A stretch of 46,018 bases of DNA from Saprospiraceae bacterium (lineage in GTDB: Bacteria; Bacteroidota; Bacteroidia; Chitinophagales; Saprospiraceae). The stretch spans positions 1 through 46,018 of the forward strand of contig JAEUUU010000026.1 of assembly GCA_016787345.1 (NCBI GenBank), read 5' to 3'. Shown here in pieces: positions 1-6,263 of the stretch (within the stretch, counting starts at the first letter, position 1; each line of letters starts with the position of its first letter). The position numbers were made by a program, and so were the translations under genes. The notes under the pieces are model-generated. The model was not told where the DNA came from. It ran no database searches and saw nothing but the letters and a program-made list of their open reading frames with translations.

Positions 1-606
1 GATCCGAGCTTTACGGGCGCCTTTTTACCCGACGAAAAAAACATCAGCGCCCAGGGCTTCAGCGCCCAGTGGAAAGTGCTGAACCTCAACCGCAACTACC
101 CGCAATCGTGGATCAGCGATCAGGAATATTCATTTGCGGAAAGTACGTTCGGGGTCGAGTTTTTGCTTCCGATCGACAACTACCAAAAGTCGATGCGTTC
201 GGTGAAATACGCCATTCTGTTCATCAGCCTTACGTTTTTGGTGGTGTTTTTCCTCGAAATGAGCCAGTCGCGCCGCGTGCATCCGTTCCAATACGCCCTG
301 ATCGGGCTGGGGCTGGTGATCTTTTACACCTTGCTGGTGTCGATCTCCGAACATCTGCATTTCAACGTGGCTTACTTCATCGCCGCGGCCATGACGATTG
401 CCCTCAACGGTTTGTATGCCCGCGCCCTGTTCCAATCGGGCCGCATGGCCATGCTGGTGGGCGGCACCCTGGCGCTGCTGTACGCCTTCCTGTTCGTCAC
501 CCTGCAGTTGCAGGATTACGCCCTGCTGATCGGCAGTCTGGGGCTGTTTGCCACCCTGGCGGCGGTGATGTATTTCTCGCGGCGGATCAATTGGTACGGG
601 GCCTGA
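1..606 (+). CDS. creD: CreD-like inner membrane protein, C-terminal part (5' end outside window)
   Basis: The reading frame is open from the first base and ends at TGA 604-606, so only about 201 C-terminal residues are visible. The stretch before the first internal start codon (GAFLPDE, GFSAQWKVLNLNRNYPQSW) matches the conserved periplasmic part of CreD family proteins. It is followed by five or six hydrophobic segments and the short polar end RRINWYGA. CreD is an inner-membrane protein linked to envelope integrity and beta-lactam/colicin tolerance in other bacteria; its biochemical role is unknown. In Bacteroidota it often sits next to a small ArsR- or MarR-type regulator, which would lie outside this window. 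A GC-rich hairpin follows the stop. The family call is from remembered motif similarity. Confidence 0.85.
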   Translation, partial: DPSFTGAFLPDEKNISAQGFSAQWKVLNLNRNYPQSWISDQEYSFAESTFGVEFLLPIDNYQKSMRSVKYAILFISLTFLVVFFLEMSQSRRVHPFQYALIGLGLVIFYTLLVSISEHLHFNVAYFIAAAMTIALNGLYARALFQSGRMAMLVGGTLALLYAFLFVTLQLQDYALLIGSLGLFATLAAVMYFSRRINWYGA

Positions 607-650
607 AAAAGCCGTTTGGCGTCGAAAGGCGCGCATTGGCCGGAAAACTG

Positions 651-692
651 AAGCGCCGGGGCGGTATTCCGCTCCGGCGCGCTTTATTTTTA
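651..692 (+). terminator. Rho-independent-like terminator after creD
   Basis: A 12-bp stem (GCGCCGGGGCGG paired with CCGCTCCGGCGC, one G-T pair) around a short loop is followed by a T-rich run (TTTATTTTTA). It lies between the creD stop and the dipeptidyl peptidase start, so the two genes are probably separate transcription units. Confidence 0.7.
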
Positions 693-721
693 CCCGAAAA
701 TTAAATAAAAACCCACCCACC

Positions 722-2938
722 ATGCGCATCCGACTCAGCCTGCTGCTTCTGCTGGCCCCTTTGTACTGCCTGTTTGCCCAAACGCCGATCACGCTGGAAG
801 ACATCTGGCAAAACGGTACCTTCTCCACCAAAGGCGTCCCGGGTTTCAATTTTCAAAACGACGGGGTGCATTACACCCGCCTGGCCGGCGCCACCATCGA
901 GCAGTACGACCTGCGTACGGGTGAAAAATCGGGGCTCATCTTCGACGCTTCCACGGTAAAAACCGACGCCAAAGACTGGAACGGCACGTTCGACGGCTAC
1001 ACGTTCAGCGCCGACGAATCGCGCATCCTGCTCACCACCGCCACGGAGCCGATTTACCGCTGGAGTTCAAAATCGCAGTTTTTTGTTTTTGACCAAAAAA
1101 GCCGGCAACTCACCCGCCTGTTCGACGGCGCCAAACAACGCTATGCCCATTTTTCTCCCGACGGCTCGAAGGTGGCTTTCGTGGTTGAAAACGACCTGTA
1201 TTACAAGGATCTGGCTTCCGGAAAGGTAACCCGCGTCACCACCGACGGCAAGACCAACGCCATCATCAACGGCGCTTCCGACTGGGTGTACGAAGAGGAG
1301 TTCGAACTCGTGCGCGCATTTGAATGGAGCCCCGACGGCGCTCGCCTGGCCTTTCTCCGCTTCGACGAAACCGAAGTGCCCGAAATGACCATGGAAATGT
1401 ACCGGGGCGGCATGTACCCCGAAGAAGTGACGTTCAAATACCCGAAAGTAGGCGAAAAAAATGCCGTCGTGACCGCCTGGATTTATGAGCTCGCTTCGGC
1501 CCGCAAAACGGCCGTCGACCTGCCCCGCGACCCGGGTCTCGACGATTACCTGCCCCGCATCGCCTGGACGCCTCCGGGGGCCCGGAGCGGCCTTTGCCTC
1601 ACCTGGATGAACCGCCACCAAAACCACCTCAAACTCCTGCTCGCCGACCCTGCCACCGGCCAAACCAGCCTGCTGCTCGACGAAACCAACAAATACTACC
1701 TCGACCTCCACGACGTCAACTTCCTGTCCGACGGCTCCGGCTTTATCTGGCAAAGCGAAAAAAGCGGCTACAACCATCTTTACCGCTACGACATGAGCGG
1801 CAAGGAAGTAGCGGCCCTGACCAAGGGCAACTGGGAAGTAACCGGCCTGTACGGCGTCGACGAGAAAAAAGGACAGGTGTTTTTCCAGGCCGCGGCCAAA
1901 AACCCCATGCAGCGGGAGTTGTACTCGGTCAAACTGAACGGCAAGGGCATGAAAAAACTGACCAGGGAAAAAGGCATGCACACGGCACAGTTCAGCAGTA
2001 CCTTCGACTACTTCGTCAATACCTATTCCACCATCAATACCCCGCCACAGTACGCCGTGTGCGACCGCTCGGGAAAAGTGCTGCGCCAACTGGAGCAAAA
2101 CCAGCCCGTGCGCGAGCTGCAAACCGACCGCGGGGTGGCGCCGGTGGAGTTTTTTGACTTTAAAACCTCCGAAAACGTGCTCCTCAACGGCTTTATGATC
2201 AAACCGCAGGGGCCGCAATACGCCGGACAAAAACTGCCCGTGCTGATGTTTGTGTACGGCGGCCCCGGCAGTCAGCAAGTGCTCGACCAATGGAAAGGCA
2301 ACAACTACTGGTGGTTCCAGATGCTCGCCCAGAAAGGCTACGTGGTGGCTTGCGTCGACAACCGGGGCACCGGCGGGCGCGGCGAGGAATTTAAAAAAAT
2401 GACCTATCTCAACCTCGGCCAACTCGAAACCCGCGACCAGATCGAAGCCGCCAAATACATGGGCACCCTGCCTTTTGTCGACCCCGAACGCGTAGGTATC
2501 TTCGGGTGGAGCTACGGCGGCTACATGAGCAGCCTCTCCCTGCTCAAAGGCAAAGACGTGTTCAAAACCGGCATCGCCGTGGCGCCCGTGACCAACTGGA
2601 AATGGTACGACAGCATCTATACCGAGCGGTATATGCGTACCGAAAAAGAAAACCCGCAGGGCTATGCCGACAACTCGCCGACCAATTTCGCCGACCAACT
2701 CGAAGGCAATTACCTGCTCATCCACGGCCTGGCCGACGACAATGTGCACTTCCAGCACACCGCCGAAATGACCAACAAACTCATCGCCGCCAACAAACAG
2801 TTCGACACGATGATCTATCCCAACCGCAACCACGGCATCGGCGGCGGCAATGCCAAAATTCACCTGTATACGCTGATGACCCGTTTTCTCGATGAAAAAC
2901 TGAAAGGGACGGGGGAGGAGAAGGTGGTGAAGCCTTAA
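722..2938 (+). CDS. Dipeptidyl peptidase IV, S9B family, exported
   Basis: A serine exopeptidase that removes X-Pro/X-Ala dipeptides from peptide N-termini, probably in the periplasm. The first 20 residues are a typical signal peptide (MRIRLSLLLLLAPLYCLFAQ). The N-terminal beta-propeller carries the DWVYEEE motif whose two glutamates hold the substrate amino terminus in this family. The C-terminal alpha/beta hydrolase domain has the nucleophile in GWSYGGY (Ser597), the acid in HGLADDN (Asp672) and the base in NRNHGI (His704). The Asp-to-His spacing of 32 equals that of human DPP4. At 738 residues it is full length. It is monocistronic, between a terminator and the hip operators. The ATG at 722 directly precedes the signal peptide. 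Confidence 0.95.
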   Translation: MRIRLSLLLLLAPLYCLFAQTPITLEDIWQNGTFSTKGVPGFNFQNDGVHYTRLAGATIEQYDLRTGEKSGLIFDASTVKTDAKDWNGTFDGYTFSADESRILLTTATEPIYRWSSKSQFFVFDQKSRQLTRLFDGAKQRYAHFSPDGSKVAFVVENDLYYKDLASGKVTRVTTDGKTNAIINGASDWVYEEEFELVRAFEWSPDGARLAFLRFDETEVPEMTMEMYRGGMYPEEVTFKYPKVGEKNAVVTAWIYELASARKTAVDLPRDPGLDDYLPRIAWTPPGARSGLCLTWMNRHQNHLKLLLADPATGQTSLLLDETNKYYLDLHDVNFLSDGSGFIWQSEKSGYNHLYRYDMSGKEVAALTKGNWEVTGLYGVDEKKGQVFFQAAAKNPMQRELYSVKLNGKGMKKLTREKGMHTAQFSSTFDYFVNTYSTINTPPQYAVCDRSGKVLRQLEQNQPVRELQTDRGVAPVEFFDFKTSENVLLNGFMIKPQGPQYAGQKLPVLMFVYGGPGSQQVLDQWKGNNYWWFQMLAQKGYVVACVDNRGTGGRGEEFKKMTYLNLGQLETRDQIEAAKYMGTLPFVDPERVGIFGWSYGGYMSSLSLLKGKDVFKTGIAVAPVTNWKWYDSIYTERYMRTEKENPQGYADNSPTNFADQLEGNYLLIHGLADDNVHFQHTAEMTNKLIAANKQFDTMIYPNRNHGIGGGNAKIHLYTLMTRFLDEKLKGTGEEKVVKP

Positions 2939-2945
2939 TGCCAAC

Positions 2946-2963
2946 TATACCCTATCGGGTGTA
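2946..2963. promoter_or_regulatory. Palindromic operator 1 of the hip operon
   Basis: The sequence TATACCC-TATC-GGGTGTA is an inverted repeat with half-site ACCC, 4-bp spacer and GGGT. It lies 8 bp after the dipeptidyl peptidase stop and is the most upstream of three like sites, with centres at 2954.5, 2995.5 and 3036.5. Confidence 0.75.
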
Positions 2964-2986
2964 ATTTTGGTTTGATTTATACTTTT

Positions 2987-3004
2987 TACACCCGTAAGGG
3001 TATA
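2987..3004. promoter_or_regulatory. Palindromic operator 2 of the hip operon
   Basis: The sequence TACACCC-GTAA-GGGTATA is an inverted repeat of the same form as operator 1, with its centre exactly 41 bp downstream. It lies just upstream of the putative hipB promoter. Confidence 0.8.
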
Positions 3005-3021
3005 CTTTGCTTGGATTCGTA

Positions 3022-3029
3022 TATTTTTG
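3022..3029 (+). promoter_or_regulatory. Putative -7 element of the hip operon
   Basis: TATTTTTG matches the Bacteroidota -7 consensus TAnnTTTG and lies between operators 2 and 3, touching operator 3. No clear -33 TTG is seen at the usual distance, so this is tentative. Initiation here would give a very short leader before the ATG at 3049. Confidence 0.4.
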
Positions 3030-3045
3030 TACCCGAAAGGGTATA
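3028..3045. promoter_or_regulatory. Palindromic operator 3, overlapping the hipB translation start region
   Basis: The sequence TGTACCC-GAAA-GGGTATA has its centre 41 bp after operator 2. It ends 3 bp before the hipB ATG, so bound repressor would cover the start of transcription. Its right half (AAAGGG) could also act as the ribosome binding site. Confidence 0.8.
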
Positions 3046-3048
3046 AAA

Positions 3049-3264
3049 ATGTTGATACGAACTTTTGTAAAGGAAAAACGGCAGCTTGCAGGCCTTTCTC
3101 AGTCCGAACTGGCCGAAAAGGCTGGAGTCGGTCTGCGATTCGTACGAGAGCTCGAACAAGGAAAGACAACGCTCAGACTCGACAAGGTGAATCAGGTCCT
3201 ACAGTTGTTTGGACATCATCTTGAACCGGCGCCGGTTATTCAAAACAGTGAAATTGAGCGATGA
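3049..3264 (+). CDS. hipB: HipB-like XRE-family antitoxin/repressor
   Basis: A 71-residue protein that is almost entirely one helix-turn-helix domain (LSQSELAEKAGVGLRFVREL), as in HipB antitoxins, with a short C-terminal tail. In HipA-type systems HipB dimers bind operators in their own promoter and recruit the kinase complex. The ATG at 3049 is chosen over an upstream in-frame TTG at 3007 because the latter would place operator 3 and the likely promoter inside the gene. Its stop overlaps the start of the next gene by ATGA (3261-3264), implying translational coupling. Autoregulation through the three upstream palindromes is inferred. The operon is visibly AT-richer than its neighbours, suggesting acquisition by transfer. 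Confidence 0.9.
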   Translation: MLIRTFVKEKRQLAGLSQSELAEKAGVGLRFVRELEQGKTTLRLDKVNQVLQLFGHHLEPAPVIQNSEIER

Positions 3265-3593
3265 GAAAAGCTGAAATAAAACTGCACGGAAAAACTGCCG
3301 GCTGGCTAACTCAGGACGACCAAGGCTACCATTTTGAATACGACGTTGCGTATCGAAGTCGACCTGATGCTGAACCAGTCAGTTTAACCCTTCCGGTCAG
3401 GGCTGTTCCTTACACAAGCAAGGTATTGTTTCCGTTCTTCGATGGTTTGATTCCGGAAGGTTGGTTATTAGCTATTGCTGAAAAAAATTGGAAAGTCAAT
3501 CCGCGTGACCGAATGGGGCTGCTTCTTGCCTGTTGCAAGGACTGCATTGGTGCGGTAAGTGTTTATCCGGTCAATATGGAGGAAGGCTTATGA
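3261..3593 (+). CDS. hipS: HipS-like protein (HipA N-terminal subdomain as a separate gene)
   Basis: A 110-residue protein equal to the N-terminal subdomain 1 of HipA (Couple_hipA): strands around KLHGKTAGWLTQ, then LTLPVR, the LFPFFDGLIPEGW segment, and the family end LLACCKDCIGAVSVYP. In the tripartite HipBST systems described in E. coli O127 and others, this part is a free protein (HipS) and acts as the antitoxin, placing a tryptophan into the active site of the kinase. Trp68 in LIPEGW is in the corresponding loop (inference by motif). It overlaps hipB and the next gene by 4 bp (ATGA) at each end. The break is a clean gene split with its own GGAGG ribosome binding site for the next gene, so it does not look like a frameshifted hipA. 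Confidence 0.88.
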   Translation: MRKAEIKLHGKTAGWLTQDDQGYHFEYDVAYRSRPDAEPVSLTLPVRAVPYTSKVLFPFFDGLIPEGWLLAIAEKNWKVNPRDRMGLLLACCKDCIGAVSVYPVNMEEGL

Positions 3594-4606
3594 ACAGGTG
3601 TCTGTTTTGTTATCAGTCGCTGGTATCCGAAGGGGGAGATTTTCACCCGGCCTGCAGTAAGAAAATGTTCGGGCAAGCCATTCCGCCTGAATTGCCTTAT
3701 GTGGAAGGGCAAATGGAGGAGTTGGCAACGCAAGTTATTCAGCATCAGGTGACACTGACGGGCGTACAGCCCAAAATATCGCTTAGTATAGGAAGCAGTG
3801 GGCGCTTGGCGGAGCCCCGGCGCTTTACAATAGTAGGGCTTTGGGGGGAATATATTTTAAAGCCTCCGTCAGTGCATTATCTGCAACTGCCCGAAGTGGA
3901 GGATTTGACGATGCACCTCGCCGAAATCGCCAAAATTGCGGTTGTTCCACACAGTTTGATTCGGCTTCAGTCCGGGAATCTGGCGTACATTACCAGAAGG
4001 ATTGATCGTACCAAAACCGGCATGCTTCATATGGAAGACATGTGTCAATTAACAGAGCGGTTGACGGAGGATAAATACAACGGGTCTTACGAGCAAATTG
4101 CCCATGCGATATTGCGCTATGCTGCCAATCCCGGACTTGATGTCGTGAATTTTTTCGAACAGGTGCTTTTTTCGTTTCTCACCGGAAATGCGGATATGCA
4201 CCTGAAAAACTTCTCGCTGATCCGCCTTGCTCCCGACCGACACGTGCTTACGCCCGGATATGACATGCTGGCTACCGCTCTGGTCAACCCGGACGACACC
4301 GAAGAACTTGCACTCACTTTGAATGGGAAAAAGAAAAAGATCAGAAGAACTGATTTTATCGCGGCCTTTGCTACCTGCCAACTAACACCGAAACAACAGG
4401 AAAACATATTCCGAAAAATGGAACGCGCTTACGCAGCATGGATAGACATGATTGGCCGCAGCTTTCTTGGCGACGACCTTAAATCGGCCTATCAGCAATT
4501 GTTGGAAGAACGATTTAAAAGGCTGGACCTTAATCCTTCATCGACGGAAAATCCGCCAAAAAAGCATATCCGCCCTGCTCATAATCCATGGCGCAGCAAA
4601 AAGTAG
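3590..4606 (+). CDS. hipT: HipT-like serine/threonine kinase toxin (HipA C-terminal domain)
   Basis: A 338-residue HipA-type kinase. The glycine-rich loop is VTLTGVQPK with Thr55 and Thr57 where HipT proteins have an SxS autophosphorylation pair. The catalytic loop NADMHLKN holds Asp202 and Asn207, and the metal-binding motif is YDML (Asp225). HipT of E. coli O127 phosphorylates tryptophanyl-tRNA synthetase; the target here is unknown. The N-terminus has a possible zinc site (Cys4, Cys7, His19, Cys22). ATG 3590 is preceded by GGAGG and overlaps the hipS stop. The last 25 or so residues (after LLEERFKRL) are antisense to the convergent HsdR_N-like gene and look like read-through tail. An ORF start upstream at 3533 is rejected because it lies inside hipS. 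Confidence 0.9.
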   Translation: MNRCLFCYQSLVSEGGDFHPACSKKMFGQAIPPELPYVEGQMEELATQVIQHQVTLTGVQPKISLSIGSSGRLAEPRRFTIVGLWGEYILKPPSVHYLQLPEVEDLTMHLAEIAKIAVVPHSLIRLQSGNLAYITRRIDRTKTGMLHMEDMCQLTERLTEDKYNGSYEQIAHAILRYAANPGLDVVNFFEQVLFSFLTGNADMHLKNFSLIRLAPDRHVLTPGYDMLATALVNPDDTEELALTLNGKKKKIRRTDFIAAFATCQLTPKQQENIFRKMERAYAAWIDMIGRSFLGDDLKSAYQQLLEERFKRLDLNPSSTENPPKKHIRPAHNPWRSKK

Positions 4607-4985
4607 CCAGCCCGTTGGTGATGGCGAGGAAAGGCACCTGCAGCGACATGTTGTAGCGGGCTGCCTGTCCGAAGGTTGCCTCCGTGAGCGCAACTTTGGG
4701 CGACTTACACTCCACGAGCAGCCAGGGCTTCAGGGCCGGATCGAACACCAGAATATCGCCGCGGCGGGGCTGTCCGTTCACCTTCAGCCCGATCTCCACC
4801 CGGATGCGGTTGAGCGGATAGTGCTTGACGTCGAGCAAATAGTGCAAAACCAGCTGACGCAGCAGTTCTTCCGGCGTGAGCACCACATCTTTGCGCCGCA
4901 CCGGATCGCGCACCAGCGTGGTGTCGCCGGCGCGGGTGAGCCGCAAATTGGGCTGGAATTGCAAAAAGTCAAGTTCGAGCAGCAC
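4530..4985 (-). CDS. HsdR_N-like PD-(D/E)XK nuclease-fold protein
   Basis: A protein of about 151 residues matching the small stand-alone proteins with a type I restriction enzyme R subunit N-terminal fold that are widespread in Bacteroidota. It contains GDILVFD followed by WLLVECKSP, which supplies the D...ExK residues of the nuclease fold. There is no helicase domain, so it is not a restriction enzyme by itself; its function is unknown. An in-frame ATG at 5087 would add 34 residues, but these would be encoded by the heptamer and low-complexity repeats, so the GTG at 4985 (VLLELDFLQF) is preferred. The 3' end overlaps hipT by 77 bp in the opposite orientation. Confidence 0.75.
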   Translation of the reverse strand: MLLELDFLQFQPNLRLTRAGDTTLVRDPVRRKDVVLTPEELLRQLVLHYLLDVKHYPLNRIRVEIGLKVNGQPRRGDILVFDPALKPWLLVECKSPKVALTEATFGQAARYNMSLQVPFLAITNGLATFCCAMDYEQGGYAFLADFPSMKD

Positions 4986-4995
4986 GGACTGTTTT

Positions 4996-5023
4996 AATGA
5001 TAAATGATAAATGATGAATGATG
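4996..5023. repeat. Heptamer tandem repeat (AATGATR x4)
   Basis: Four direct 7-bp units: AATGATA, AATGATA, AATGATG, AATGATG. It belongs to the same repeat family as the large array pair at 24683-24860. Confidence 0.85.
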
Positions 5024-5053
5024 GAACCGGTTCCGAAAGCGTCCCCTTCCTTT

Positions 5054-5124
5054 TATAAACCCTCATAAACCCTATCAACTTCATCAACCCTTTAAATAAA
5101 CCCCTATCAACTTCATCAGCCCTT
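5054..5124. repeat. Low-complexity direct repeat between divergent genes
   Basis: Two copies of an approximately 20-bp unit (CCCTATCAACTTCATCAaCCC and CCCTATCAACTTCATCAgCCC), preceded by AAACCCTCATAAACCC. The same AACCC/TATCAAC vocabulary recurs in the spacer of the cruciform at 24750-24800. The region separates the divergent HsdR_N-like and cyclase genes. Confidence 0.7.
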
Positions 5125-5133
5125 CAGAAAAAA

Positions 5134-5889
5134 ATGCTCATTCGATTTCAGTTTCGCCAGCAAACATACAGCGCCGATTTGTCCAAAGGGATTGATTTGT
5201 CCTTGCCTTTGCGCGACGGCCTCGACAACCCGAACTGTTTCTGGGCGCCCGCGCCCGAGTTTTCGCCGGTCCGGATGGGCGATTTTGTCGGCAGTACCGC
5301 CGAGGGGGGGGCGGTCAATTTTTATAACGTCCGGTTCAACCCGCACGGCAACGGAACGCACACGGAATGCGTCGGACACATCGCCCGGGAGCGGTTTGTA
5401 CTGCGCGATTGCCTGCTCGACACCCATTGCATCGCCAAACTGGCGAGTGTATACCCCCGCCGCACCGATGAGGGCGACCGGGTGATTTTTCGCGACCAGC
5501 TCGAAGAATTGCTGCAACCCGGCGAGGCAGAGGCTTTCGTGTTGCGCACCCTGCCCAACGACGACCGGAAAAAGAACCTGCAATACACGGGCGCCAATCC
5601 GCCCTACCTGCACCACGAAGCAGCCGCCTGGCTCGTCGATTGCGGCATCCGCCACCTGTTGATCGACCTGCCTTCCGTCGACCGCGAGGAAGACGGCGGT
5701 CAATTGCTGGCCCACCGCGCTTTCTGGCGCTACCCGCGGGCGACCCGCGCCGACTGTACCATTACCGAACTGATTTATGCGCCCGAAACATTACCCGACG
5801 GGCGCTACCTGCTCAACATCCAGACGGCCGCTTTCGAACTCGATGCCAGTCCTTCGCGGCCGGTGCTGTTTGCGTTGATGCGTGAGTAA
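5134..5889 (+). CDS. Cyclase family protein (kynurenine formamidase-like)
   Basis: A 251-residue member of the metal-dependent cyclase/KynB fold (PF04199). The zinc motif is NPHGNGTHTECVGH, with His71, His76 and Glu78 in the places of the family's HxGTHxD ligands. The family includes kynurenine formamidase and isatin hydrolase, so a small hydrolase acting on an amide or lactam is likely, but the substrate cannot be read from the sequence. No kynurenine pathway genes are nearby. The ATG at 5134 follows an A-rich stretch and comes right after a low-complexity repeat. No signal peptide is present, so it is cytoplasmic. Confidence 0.85.
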   Translation: MLIRFQFRQQTYSADLSKGIDLSLPLRDGLDNPNCFWAPAPEFSPVRMGDFVGSTAEGGAVNFYNVRFNPHGNGTHTECVGHIARERFVLRDCLLDTHCIAKLASVYPRRTDEGDRVIFRDQLEELLQPGEAEAFVLRTLPNDDRKKNLQYTGANPPYLHHEAAAWLVDCGIRHLLIDLPSVDREEDGGQLLAHRAFWRYPRATRADCTITELIYAPETLPDGRYLLNIQTAAFELDASPSRPVLFALMRE

Positions 5890-6263
5890 GGTCTTTGCGT
5901 GAAATATAAAAATTGCACGTAGAGGGGAGTATTTCACGCGGGATTTTTATTGCACGCAGAGACGCGGAGGCACAGAGTTTTGCTTGCATGTTTTGATTGC
6001 TCTCATTGCGCCCTTTGCGACCGTTACAGAAAACAACCATCGCCTTTGCGCGCTTTGCTCCTTTGCGCCCTTCGCGTGAAACACCGATCCCTCCGCGTCT
6101 CTGCGTGCAATAAAAAAACCGCGTGAAACACCGATCCCTCTGCGCCTCCGCGTCTCTGTGTGCAATAAAAACCCCGCGTGAAACACCGATCCCCCTGCGC
6201 CTCCGCGTCTCTGCGTGCAATAAAAAAACCGCGTGAAACACCGATCCCTCCGCGCCTCCGCAA
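5890..6263. repeat. Intergenic repeat cluster with an inverted outer copy
   Basis: Direct copies of a unit reading GCGTGAAACACCGATCCC... and ending in TGCGTGCAATAAAA start at 6074, 6121, 6176 and 6231 (periods 47, 55 and 55; the last copy is cut to about 30 bp). Copy 1 lacks 8 bp present in copies 2 and 3. A copy of the unit's 3' half lies in the opposite orientation at about 5932-5977. Between them are degenerate CTTTGCGCCCTTTGCG stretches. No gene is supported in these 374 bp; frames that stay open are repeat-encoded. The array abuts the stop codon of the next gene (6264). Confidence 0.85.

Noticed and set aside
1067-2944. Long minus-strand open frames (625 codons) opposite the dipeptidyl peptidase gene
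   Set aside because: They lie antisense to a gene with intact catalytic motifs and have a shadow composition (Val/His/Phe/Gly-rich). The same applies to long antisense frames opposite glgB, trhO, the TMTC-like gene and the Ig-like lipoprotein.
3533-3589. Extended start for the kinase gene at 3533
   Set aside because: It would run through hipS in another frame. ATG 3590 has a GGAGG site and an ATGA overlap.
3261-4606. hipA broken by a frameshift
   Set aside because: The junction has a stop, an overlapping ATG and a proper ribosome binding site, and each product matches a complete domain, as in tripartite systems.
6074-6260. CRISPR array
   Set aside because: Units are directly tandem with near-identical content throughout; there are no unique spacers of constant length between repeats.
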